From Sebastes aleutianus (lineage: Eukaryota; Chordata; Actinopteri; Perciformes; Sebastidae), in the NCBI GenBank assembly GCA_916700875.1, contig CAKAKS010000068.1, positions 28,554,753 through 28,618,752 of the forward strand: 64,000 nt of DNA, written 5' to 3'. A model generated the notes under the pieces. The model ran no database searches. It worked only from the letters and a program-made list of their open reading frames with translations, and was not told where the DNA came from. Of the stretch, positions 50,702 to 61,117 are shown piece after piece (position 1 is the first letter of the stretch; each line of letters opens with the position of its first letter). The position numbers and the translations under genes are program-made.

Positions 50702-50819
50702 ACTAAACACTTCCACTCCCATTTGTAATCAGACAACTTTGCCTTATCAAGATCCTTTGTGTCTTACTTTGAGTATCATGGTCACGTCTTCATGTGACAC
50801 AAAGCCTTGCATGACACAC

Positions 50820-51587
50820 TAGGGCTGGGTGATTCATGAATTTTAATTACAATTTTGGCGTCCAACAACATATTTGATCAAATTATTGATCTAAATCATT
50901 TGATATTACATTAATATATTATATTATTTTATATATTGAATATTTATGTTTAGTCATTTTCAGTAGGTTATGGCAGTGAACTACAAGATATTTGTTGTAA
51001 TTATTAATCTAGATTATATTATATTATATTATATTATATTTTAAATTTTTATGTTTAGTCATTTTCAGTAGGTTATGGCAGTGAACTACAATATATTTTA
51101 TCTAATTATTGATCTAAATTCTATTCTGTTCTATTCTATTTCATTCTATTCTATTCTATATTTATGTTCAGGAGTTTTCAGTAGGTTGTGGCAGTGAACT
51201 ACAACATATTTGCTGTAATTATTGATCTAATTTATTTATATTGTATTATATTATTATGCTATATTGAATATTTATGTTGTCTATTTATTTTTATCTAATG
51301 TACTTTTAAATATTATTTTATTTATTATTTATTTAAATGTATATATATAGCATATAGTATAGCATTATAGCATAGCATATAGCATTATAGATTTTATTTA
51401 TTTCAATTTTTACATTTATTTGTTGTTAGTTTTTCACATGAATTATATTTAAAGTTCAAGAAAATGTTAATAAGACAATAAAAAAGTTAAATAAATACAT
51501 GATGTTTCCAAAGTCAATGAGTTATTGTTTTAAATAATCGTGACCTCAATATTAATTAATAATAGTAATAATAATCGAGCAGCCCTA
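50820..51587. mobile_element. hAT-like element B, inverted relative of element A
   Basis: Begins TAGGGCTGGGTGATTCATG and ends ATAATCGAGCAGCCCTA. Flanking octamers TGACACAC and TGACAACA are an eroded duplication. TTTTCAGTAGGTTATGGCAG-type units recur about three times, the reverse complement of the units in element A. Confidence 0.8.
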
Positions 51588-52232
51588 TGACAACACACTG
51601 TGAGACGAAGACACTTTCAAACACCTAATGACATTAACAGCAAGGACAACAATAGAAAGAAGTTCCATATTATATATTATTCATTTGATCTATTTCAATT
51701 TTTATTTTGTGTTGCTTTTTCAGTTGAATTATATTTAAGAAAATGTTAAAAAGACAATTAAAAAATAAAGTTTAATAAATGCATAGTGACGCATTTTATA
51801 AATACGTTAGAATTACCATAAAACCAAACCAGAAATGTCCACTTAATTCAGTTTTAGGGAATAACTGACTCTCTAATTAGTACGGTGTTGAAACTCTGCT
51901 CCAAGAAAATAGGCTATGAATAATAAAAGCAGTTTGTTTGCTGTCTTCGTCTGTCCACACTCAGTAACACCGGTCTGATTAGGATGTTATTAATGTCCTA
52001 CTGGTCGGTCAAGACGAGCTCCACTTAAGGCTTTAGGCTATTTGAAACAATAAAGGATTTAGGGATTTCTAGATGCTCCAAAAAGGTTTTGTGTGTGTGT
52101 GTGCACATTTTCACAATTCTTGGGGCAGCATGCATGCATGCGCGTGCAGCTGTGATTAGTGCATGTCATTGGCACTATGAGTATTGTAATGGATGAGGCA
52201 GGCATGAGGTCCCCAGTGAGAGTCTCATGGTG

Positions 52233-52239
52233 TATAAAA
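52233..52239 (+). promoter_or_regulatory. TATA box of the T-box gene
   Basis: TATAAAA about 245 bases before the start codon at 52479, giving a likely transcript start near 52265. Confidence 0.65.
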
Positions 52240-52478
52240 CCAGCTTGTTCCCGGACACAAACAGCTACTCCGAACACTTGGATGTACATCTAGGCTAACA
52301 CAGCACCTGGCACGACCGGGAGGAAGATTTTTGTCTTCAGTTCTATGTTGCATAGCAAAAAGTTGTAAAGACAGGAGTTGCTGCTTTTGGTCGGAAGTGG
52401 AAGAACGGACTGCAGTGAACAGAAATACAACGAAACGGCAAATTCATTCATATTATTTATCTTGTAAACCTTCAAATT

Positions 52479-55400
52479 ATGGATGGTAAGTGTTTGTTTT
52501 ATGATCAAAGTCACTTGAGCTCAATGGAGAACATTAATGTGACAAAGTCTGTGATCCAATCCCCACATCTCTCCTCTCCTTAGGTCCTCATCTGCCTCGG
52601 AGCTGTGAACTATCTCTGCCCTGCTGTGCAGACGGGGGGTCACTGTCGAGCGCCAAGGCCCCCCAAGTCAGCGGGGTCAGAGTTCAGCTGGAGATGCATG
52701 CACTTTGGCAGCAGTTTGACCAGCTGGGCACAGAGATGATTGTTACCAAAGCTGGAAGGTAACAATAACACTCGTATTTATATTCCTCGTTACCTTATCA
52801 TGCACTTCTCCGTTTTTCTCTGATGTCTTGGTGTCTCTAACTACATTATGTTCATTTACGTGTTCATAAACTGCAGGAGGATGTTTCCAACATTCCAGGT
52901 GCAAATCTCCGGGATGGATCCTACTGCTGAATACGTCCTGCTCATGGACTTTATCATTGTTGACGATAAAAGATACAGGTCAGTAGGGCTGAAACGATTC
53001 CTCGAGTAGCTTGAGTGATTCAATTACAATTAATTTTGAATACGAACAGATCATCACAGTTCGATCAGTTAAAGGCCATAAGATGTGTACCTTAAAGTAA
53101 TTTGAAATTATTTTTTAAATCTATTTGTTTGCATTTCAGAATGTTTTATTTATCAAAATGTAATATGGCACTTAAATGGGTTTAGTTTTGAAAGATAATA
53201 TAAGTGTTTGCCATTTAAGCAATAAACATGTGGATTTTTCTAAAAAGAGAAACCAATTGGGTGTTCATTTTGTTTTCTCGTTTGTATATTTACAGTTTCT
53301 CCTTAAAAAAGCAAAAGTATTTTATCCGATTAGTCGATGGAATAATCGGTAGAATATTTGATAACTAGAATAATCGCTGCAGCCCTACAGGTCAGACACA
53401 CACAGAGTGAGGTGTGCAGTGCTTAGTGTGTAACAGAGAGTTTTCTAACATACAGTAAATGTTCAGTAATGTAGTATTTCCATCACTTTATCCAAGACCA
53501 TCATTGTCCACGTTTAACCTAGATCTGTGCCCCTCTGCAAGCTTCATCTGACTTTACTGGTCCTATTTTACTCATATGAAACATGTGTGGATCAGATATG
53601 CGTTCCACAGCTCATCCTGGTTGGTGGCAGGGCGAGCGGACGTCGTGGCCCCAAGCAGGATGCATTTCCACCCGGACTCACCTGCCTGCGGAGCCCAGTG
53701 GATGAAGCAGACTGTATCCTTCGACACGCTCAAGCTCACCAACAACCTGCTGGATGACAACGGACATGTCAGTCTTTAATGTGACTCCTAAATGCTTTTA
53801 CTTTTGAGAGCAGAAAAAAAGAGCATAGCACCTAAGAAACAAAGTACATTACATATAGAAATGTCTCTCTTTTGACTTGTTTGTTGTGTCTTGCCAGATG
53901 ATATTGAACTCCATGCATCGCTATCAGCCGCGCTTCCATGTGGTGTATGTGGATCCAGCTCCCAACAGTCACTTAAATGCATACAGGAACTTCTGCTCTT
54001 TTTCCTTCCCTGAAACACGCTTCATGGCCGTCACTGCCTATCAGAACCACCGGGTAGGAAAACCCAGGATCAGTGGGCTTTTCATTGTAACTAATATAAC
54101 TAGTATAGCAGATCTATTCAATTGGAGGCCCATTTCAGGACCTCAACCCGGCCCTTTGATCATTTATAAATATGAAAAAAGTATTTAACCCTCTGAGACC
54201 CACAGAATCGCTGGTGATCCCGGCCAGCATTGCTGTCTTTAAGAGGCTGTAGACTGTTCAGTCTTAAAGGTAGCAACCATGTCATGTTACCTTGTCATGC
54301 TAAGCTCCAAAGTTAGGCTAAATTTTGGCGAGGAAAAACTGGCATGGCCATATTCAAAAGCGCCCCTTGAACTCTGACCTCAAGATATGTGAATTAAAAT
54401 GGGTTCTATGGGTACCCACGAGTCTCCCCTTTACAGACATGCCGACTTTATGATAATACAGTGCAGTTTTGGGCAAAAACCATGCAATCTTTTTGCGTGC
54501 AGTATAAATGTGTTTAATTAATTAACTACTGACCTGTTATCTACCCCTAAAGAACCCCTCTCCTCCACTAAAAAAGGAAAAAAACAGGTCTAAGTGGGTT
54601 CCAATAAAAGAGTTTCCCACTCATCAATGTTACCACTCACGCTGATTATGCTGTTACGGACTGTTAAAAGCAATATCATTGTGTTGTTATTTAAATACCT
54701 TGCTTTCATTCTATGTTTATGGGTGTTTAGATAGATAATCAGAAGATCACAATTTTATTTGTAGGCTAATTAGACATTATGTCTTGTTAAGCAAGAAATA
54801 CTTATTTTGTTAAAAAAGTTTTCAGTCTTTGCTTTTTATGTTATTTATTTTCTTTCTCAGATCACCCAGCTAAAAATCGCTAGTAACCCGTTTGCTAAAG
54901 GCTTCAGGACTACAGACACCCAGGACCGGTGAGTGTCTATAAGGACTGAATACAGTTTGCCGAAACACATGTGAACCGCTTTCCATGAAAAGGCCAGCTG
55001 ACTAGATCATAGTGTATCTTTATCGTTGTTATCAGCTGGTACATAGCGATAAGGCAGCAGCCTCCATGATAGCTAATCTCTGACCTTTGTTTTCAAAGGG
55101 GGCTCACACATGGCAGTCTGTTGGCCATGTATGGTAAAACTGTTTTTGGTGATTATATACGGGCATATACGCGCATGTACGGGCATGTATACCTCTATGT
55201 ACTATGCTTGTGTGACTATATACAGTATCTGTGTGTGTGTTAATGTGTGCAGGGTGGGTTACTCCGGACCCCTGGCCGTGTGGTGTCCACCAGAGGGCAG
55301 AGCGGAGCCCCTCACCACCAAACCTGGAGAGCAGAGAAGCTGGGGCTCAAAGGCCTCAACTAGTGAGTATCTCTCTCTGTATGTTACAGTGCAGTATATG

Positions 55401-56759
55401 TTGGGTGCGACGACTCAGCATAACTAATCTTGTTCAGTACATAGTGTTTCATTGTAGTTTTCACTCTTTTAAATATGATAACACATCCACAATTTCAACA
55501 CAGGGGTTGTTTAAGGTCCCTTGAAATTTTAATTTGCTTTTAGAATAAAATTCTTCCTCTGGTGCATCATTTTTAGAGCTGCCCCCTCTTAGTCGATTAG
55601 TCAACTGATCGGTCGTTTTGGTCTTAGTCGACTAAGATTTCTCTCGTAGATTAGTCGTTAAGTTTTATTCTTTTTTCATGCTGTTTCCCAGAAACTTATA
55701 AGCACATCTCTGGTAAACACAAGATTTAAAGAAACAGTGTGTAGCAGAAATGGAATACAATATTCATAACTATGTTTTCATTAGTATATAATCACCTGAA
55801 ACTAAGAATCGTTGTGTTTTTGTCAGCTTAGAATGAGTCCTTAATATCTACGTAGGGAGCGGGTCCTCTTCACGCAGTCCGCCATGTTGCTCCGCCATGT
55901 TTCTACAGTAGCCCAGAACGGACAAACCAAACACTGGCTCTAGCTAGAGCCTTTGGTGTTTTTACGTTACCTGAAGGCCACCATAGTTCTCGACAAGCTT
56001 GTGAACCACAGAGTGCAAAACCGTGGTACCGCCAGCCGCCGTCTGACTTCCGTTGCTCCTAAAGTAGTGTTATTATGGTAAGGACGGTCTCTGAGCGAGA
56101 TGAACGGCGTTACCACAATTTTGCACTCGGCGCCTCACGTTACCGCAGTCTTGGAAAGGGAGGAGTGAGCGAAGGGGTTTTCAGTTGGTTGCAATCTGCA
56201 ACCGCACCACTAGATGCCACTAAATCATACACACTCTACCTTTAAAGTGGTGCTTTACTCAGTTTTGCAGATCTGTCGATTAAATCAACTAATAAATTAG
56301 TCAACAAAATCGTATGAGTGTTAGTAGACTAAGAATTTCTTTGGTCGAGGACAGTCCTAAACATTTTTTAGCATTTGTTGGATCTCTTTGCTGTGTAGAT
56401 GCTTCCTTCAAGAGGCACTCAATCTTACTGCTCCAGTGTTATGAAGCTGGATGGGTTAATGAGCAGAATCTGATTATTTGAATAAGCAGAGGGGAAATTA
56501 TTTAGATTTGATAGATAGATGATATAAAATGTTAGTCTAAATGCTGATCAAACTGTATTCTCCTGCATCCTCAGGACTGGAAGACCCAGACCTGTTGCTG
56601 GTGGAGCAATGTGGACTGTTTCACCACTCCAAAGACTCTGTGGGACTCACCATGGAGAGGAAAGACGGGGACAGTGTATTAGCAGCTGCTTCCTTCCTCC
56701 CTATTCCCTCCTTCTGGGACTGTCCAGGATCATCTCAAGAGAGAGGCAGTCTGTCGTAG
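52479..56759 (+). CDS. T-box transcription factor, Tbx1/Tbx10 subfamily
   Basis: DNA-binding developmental regulator. Exons: 52479-52485, 52584-52758, 52877-52978, 53596-53767, 53898-54053, 54861-54928, 55253-55362, 56575-56759 (975 nt, 324 aa). The T-box spans about residues 32-210, with [101 protein letters not shown] and MILNSMHRYQ place it with Tbx1/Tbx10, not Tbx6/16. It is short: only about 110 residues follow the T-box, against a longer tail in Tbx1. The segment after VVYVD (PAPNSHLNAYRNFCSFSF) departs strongly from the Tbx1 loop. Tbx10 is my best guess but the symbol is left open. The donor of exon 3 lies in a transposon target duplication. Poly(A) signal at 56840-56845. Confidence 0.88.
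52984..53387. mobile_element. hAT MITE inserted at the exon 3 splice donor of the T-box gene
   Basis: Begins TAGGGCTGAAACGATTCCTC and ends AATCGCTGCAGCCCTA. The duplication CAGGTCAG is perfect at 52976-52983 and 53388-53395. The left copy is the last three bases of exon 3 plus the first five of the intron. Confidence 0.95.
54056..54860. other. T-box intron 5, repeat-rich, no gene
   Basis: Contains a probable old repeat near 54185-54545 (AACCCTCTGAGACCCACAG onward) and AT-rich sequence. Nothing else is recognised. Confidence 0.4.
55577..56365. mobile_element. hAT-like MITE, copy 2, carrying a nested TTAA element
   Basis: In the last T-box intron. Ends match copy 1 at 3509-3950 (CTGCCCCCTCTTAGTCGATTAGTC at left, TTTCTTTGGTCGAGGACAGTCC at right). 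It is interrupted at 55740-56241 by a TTAA-flanked element and lacks the insertion found in copy 1. Confidence 0.8.
55740..56241. mobile_element. TTAA-flanked MITE nested in a hAT-like MITE
   Basis: TTAA at 55736-55739 and 56242-56245; ends AGAAACAGTGTGTAG and ACACACTCTACCT. The interior has GC-rich sequence. A truncated relative is at 32641-32713. Confidence 0.9.
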
Positions 56760-56839
56760 GGAAAGAGAAGCTTTGAATTAAATTTGACCCACTGCTTGCT
56801 TACTTGTTTGATATCATACAACTTTAATTTGAGTTTTAT

Positions 56840-56845
56840 AATAAA
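56840..56845 (+). terminator. Poly(A) signal of the T-box gene
   Basis: AATAAA about 80 bases after the stop codon at 56757-56759. Confidence 0.7.
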
Positions 56846-56859
56846 TGTATATAAGTTTG

Positions 56860-57475
56860 TGGTCTCCCTTGCAAAATAATTTATAGGGATACTATACATT
56901 ATGCAAGTGTTCCATCAAAACCATCATGTCTTTAGCCATATGCTAGATGTACTGCAATGACGCCATATGCTAACACAATAAGAGCACTACAGTCATAGTA
57001 AACTATATTATAGCAACAATACAGTGATGACTCACAGCTAAGAACAAACACACTATAGTAAATCTCACTAGTATTATTAAAATCATATGGTCATTTCTCA
57101 TTAGAACATGTGTGCAATCAACCTCTGTTGTCTGAGATAATAAATGGATGAAAAATTATGAAATAAATATTGGTCTCTGATTTTTAGACAAGAATAACTG
57201 TTAAGAAAAATGCAAATAATGTGGACTTCTCTGTAGATGTTCTGAATGAGAGCAATGCCCCAATAGCAATCACGGTGAAAACTTCATCACCCAGAATGCT
57301 GAGAGTGTCCCAGGGTTATTTCCTGAAGAGCCATGACGTAACAGTGACTTTGCCTTCAAAATAAAAGACGTTATGAGAAACAAACAATACGCTATATGGT
57401 GTGCATATGCAGCCAAAATCTATCTTAAATTAATTAAAATGAAAAGAAGGTTCTACACAGTAGTTTGCTAAGTAC
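56860..57475. other. Gene-free spacer
   Basis: AT-rich sequence with no recognised element. Confidence 0.5.
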
Positions 57476-57477
57476 AT

Positions 57478-58905
57478 GCTATGGATGGAAAATAAAGTCT
57501 AAACAATGTCTGAAAAAGGTAAAAAAAAAAAAGTCTGAAAATGTCTGAAAAAAATGTCTGAAAAAAAAGTTTGAAAAATGCTGGAAAAAAAAGTCTGAAA
57601 AAATGTCCGTAAAAATAAAGTCTAAACAATGTCTGAAAAACGTTAAAAAAAAAGTCTGGAAAAAAGTCTGAAAAATAGAGTTTGAAAAATGCTGAAAAAA
57701 AACCTCTGAAAAATGCCTGAAAAAAAAAAAGGTAAAAAAAAAAAAAAGTCTGAAAAATGTCTGAAAAAAAAGTCTGAAAAGTGTTGGGAAAAAAAAGTCT
57801 GAAAAAGGTAAAAAAAAAAAAAAAAACGTCTGAAAAATGTCTGAAAAACAAGTTTGAAAAATGTTGGAAAAAAAAGTCTGAAAAAATGTCCGTAAAAATA
57901 AAGTCTAAACAATGTCTGAAAAAGATAAAACGTTTGACAATTTTTTTGAAAAATGCCTGAAAAAAAATCTCTGAAAAATGCCTGAAAAAAAAAAAGTTTG
58001 AAAAATGTTGGAAAATAAAATCTAAACAATGTCTGAAAAGGTAAAAAAAAAAGTCTGAAAAATGTCCCAAGAAAAGTGTGAAAAATGTCAGAAAAATTTC
58101 TGAAAAAAAAGTCTGAAAAAAAAGTTTGAAAAATGCCTGAAAAAAGTCTGAAAAATAAAGTTTGAAAAATGCCTGAAAAAAAGACTCTGAAAAATGCCTG
58201 AAAAAAAAGTCTGAAAAATAAAGTTTGAAAAATGCTGGAAAAAAAGACTGAAAAATGTCTGAAAAAAAGTTTGAAAAATGCCTGAAAAAAAAAGTTTAAA
58301 AAATGTTGGAAAATAAAGTTTTAAAAATGCTGGAAAAAAAGACTCTGAAAAATGTCTGAAAAAAAAGTTTGAAAAATGTTGGGAAAAAAAAGTCTGAAAA
58401 AAAGTCTGTAAAAATAAAGTGTAAACAATGTCTGAAAAGGGTAAAAAAAAAAAAAAAAAGTCTGAAAAATGTCCTAAGAAAAGTGTGAAAAATGTCAGAA
58501 AAATTTCTGAAAAAAATGTCTGAAAAACAAGTTTGAAAAATGCCTGAAAAAAGTCTGAAAAATAAGGTTTGAAAAATGCCTGAAAAAAAGACTCTGAAAA
58601 ATGCCTGAAAAAAAAGTTTGAAAAATGTTGGGAAAAAAAAGTCTGAAAAATGTCCCAAGAAAAGTGTGAAAAATGTCTGAAAAATGTCTGAAAAAAATGT
58701 CTGAAAAAAAAGTTTGAAAAATGAAAAAAAAAAAAAAAGTCTGAAAAATGTCCCAAGGAAAGTCTGAAACAAATGTCTAAAAAAAGTCTGAAAAATGTTG
58801 GAAAAAAATCTAAACAATGTCTGAAAAAGATTAAAAAAAAAAAAAAGTCTGAAAAATGTCCCAAAAAAAAGTCTGAAAAAAGTCTGGAAAAAATGTCTAA
58901 TTTCC
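57478..58905. repeat. Degenerate minisatellite of TCTGAAAAATG units
   Basis: About 1.4 kb of tandem units built from TCTGAAAAATG, TTTGAAAAATG, CCTGAAAAAA and GTCTGAAAAA with variable A-runs; higher-order groups near 400 bp recur (e.g. 57600-57720 and 57890-58010 both with GTCCGTAAAAATAAAGTCTA). Its low complexity makes long minus-strand open frames rich in FFQTFF that are not proteins. Confidence 0.9.
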
Positions 58906-60330
58906 CGCTTTTAAGACTCATTCCTGTGGTAGCACTATATTTCAGTTGGGTGTTTATTATTATTACTAACAGACACATTAGAGATGTTTTGAACTGTGTT
59001 ACACCTACTGCAGCGAAATTCTTTTGGTCGTCTATTATTGGTGATTTACAGTTGAAAAAGGCTTGTTGTATTCTAAACAAATATTATATCAATAAGATAT
59101 CTTCAAGATTTTACATAGAATTTACCCTGTTAAAGAAGTATTAGAAAGATTTAAAATAAATATAGACTCTACATGTGTTTTCTGTGATTCAGATCGAGAA
59201 ACCATATTTAATTTGTTTTTTCACTGTAATCATTCGATTTTATTTTGGACTGATATGCAAAATTTCATAAATAGAAAAATGAGTGCTAATGTACAGGTAT
59301 TTGATGTGATGTTATATTTTGTGTTTTATGGGATGGATAGCAACATTACCTATATAATTCAGCTTCTGATTATTCTTGGTAAATTCCATATCCACAAATT
59401 GAAATGGTCTGACTTTAAACCCTGCTTTCGTCGGTTTCTTGTTGAACTCAAGCAGTAAGGTACCTTACTTGAAAATGTCGAAAACCAAAAAGCTGTAGAG
59501 TATCTCAATATTTTAAAGGATGGACATTTTCTTGAACTCTGAAAAGACTTAAAGGGACTTTTTGTAACTTTTTACAAGTATAAATCTACCGGGTCGGGAT
59601 CCCATGCACGCTCGCATATGCGCGCTTGCATGTGGCCGGAGCCTCTGCTCCTCTGCCTGCTTGTCTTCACACACGCTTTGCGCGTTCTTGCTGTCTTGCT
59701 CCACCTCTAGACGTGCATGCGCGCTACACACTGCAGGAGACTTTGTAGCTCTGAGAATATCTAGTGAATGTACGTTTGTGCAGAAATAAATGCTTCAGCT
59801 CCTCCAGACCAACAGAGGTTTCCCGTGTCTTGTGAAGTGACGGAGCTCCGCAACGAGTTACATTATCGTCTCCGACCAAAACTCTGGTGTCTCCCTGCGG
59901 GCGCAGTCAGGAGGCGATAACGTTTCTCTTCCTGCTTAAGCCCCGGCACCGACCCGCTTTTCCTGCTTCAGCCGAAAAGCCAACACTAGAATCAGCAGTG
60001 ATTCATGGAGAGACCTCCGTCTGGTCAGCTAACATTACTGCCAAGCAGCTGAAATATAGAGTGATATTGTGGTTTTAGCTGACGTGTGTCACCTCACTAT
60101 TTTGAGTGAGCAATTGCGAGCCCGATGCTGACTTTCGTTGACTTAACGGCCACAGGTGTCACTGTTAACAAGCAATTCTGATTCTTACAAACAGTCCCTT
60201 TAAAATGAATGGACATTGAGATCTTCTGGCTTTAAGTTTTTTTGTTTTTGTTTTTGTCGTTTTTTTGTGCTGTTTCTTTGTATTCCATATATATGTCTTT
60301 TGTTGAAATAAAATTCTGAAAAAAGTTTGG
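58906..60330 (+). mobile_element. 5'-truncated L1-type LINE with nested MITE
   Basis: After the minisatellite, frames read VLNCVTPTAAKFFWSSIIG, then with a shift CVFCDSDRETIFNLFFHCNH, FWTDMQNFINRK and HKLKWSDFKPCFRRFL, the zinc-knuckle C-terminal end of an L1-type reverse transcriptase. The element resumes after the nested insertion (59553-60199) and ends near AAATAAAATTCTGAAAAAAG at 60306-60325. Frameshifted near 59130, so inactive. Confidence 0.75.
59553..60199. mobile_element. TTAA-flanked MITE nested in the LINE
   Basis: TTAA at 59549-59552 and 60200-60203; inverted ends AGGGACTTTTTGTAA and TTACAAACAGTCCCT. The interior is GC-richer with CATGCGCGC-type motifs. Inserting into the LINE 3' region shows it is younger than the LINE. 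Confidence 0.9.
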
Positions 60331-60399
60331 GGTTTATTGGTCTTATTTTGAAAATACTCACAGGAAGTCGTGTGGTGTTACATCTTAACTTGACCGTTG

Positions 60400-60764
60400 G
60401 TGATGCTCGCTCTCTCGCCTCTCTGAAGGATGCAGCAGCGGGCTGGATGGTGGATGGAGGAGGAGGAGGAGGAGGTGAAAGACTGGAAGGCAGAGAAGCG
60501 AACTGAATGAACGGGGGTCTGGATAGCTGGATAAGGAGGAGAAGGGATGCGGATTCCGGTAGCCCGCCGGCCAGCCTGCCTACTGACGATGGTTCCGGTC
60601 GTTTTGACGAGAGGATGAGCGGGAGAACACCGACAAACTGCCATCATGGTCTTAGCCGTTATACTTTAGAATCATCACCAACTGATCTCTTCGCCTGTGC
60701 CGCGTGAGCGTCAAACTGAACGAAGCGTCGTGAAGTCAAAACATACCAAAAATATAATTTCAAC
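60400..60764 (+). promoter_or_regulatory. bace1: GC-rich 5' region of bace1 with upstream ORFs
   Basis: GC-rich sequence with several upstream ATGs (e.g. 60430, 60507, 60614). The longest short frame, 60507-60707, ends 57 bases before the main ATG. If transcribed it would form an uORF-bearing leader, as known for mammalian BACE1. The transcript start is not visible. Confidence 0.45.
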
Positions 60765-61103
60765 ATGGATGCGTCGACGTTACAGACAGGTCTGTTTGTA
60801 TGGACGACGTTGTGTCTGCTCGGCAGCAGCAGCAGCAGCAGCGGTCAATCCTCGGGCCTGCCTCTCGCCATCCGCGTCCCACTGCGGCAAGGCGCTCTAG
60901 CCGAACAGCCGACGCTGCCGCTCCTGCTGCCACCTGCCGCCGAACGCGGCAACGCGGCGAAGCACGGTGCGCGCAGGCGGAGAGGAGCGGCAGCAGGAGC
61001 GGCAGCGGGCGGCATCAGCTTCGTGGACATGATTGACAACCTGCGTGGGAAGTCCGGTCAGGGATACTACGTGGAGATGTCCGTGGGCTCTCCTCCGCAG
61101 AAG
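60765..61103 (+). CDS. bace1: Beta-secretase 1, first coding exon (partial)
   Basis: Membrane aspartyl protease that cleaves APP and other neuronal substrates. Only exon 1 (113 codons, phase 0, donor GTAAGA) is in the window; the catalytic DTGS and DSGT exons lie beyond. Residues 1-20 are a signal peptide, followed by a run of six Ser from an AGC repeat. IRVPLRQG (36-43) matches the start of the prodomain. ARRRRGAAAG (69-78) gives a basic cleavage region where mammals have the furin site. FVDMIDNLRGKSGQGYYVEMSVGSPPQK (86-113) is diagnostic for BACE1 over BACE2. An Ala/Gly-rich insert (74-83) makes the prodomain longer than in mammals. Confidence 0.9.
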
Positions 61104-61117
61104 GTAAGAACGGTTTT

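Noticed and set aside
50332..50736. 134-codon Cys/Val open frame
   Set aside because: Translation of the long CA repeat.
57478..58905. CRISPR-like array
   Set aside because: No constant repeat with unique spacers; this is a eukaryotic minisatellite.
57468..59080. Long minus-strand open frames full of FFQTFF (up to 330 codons)
   Set aside because: Translation of a low-complexity A-rich minisatellite; absence of stops follows from the unit and there is no start context or gene structure.
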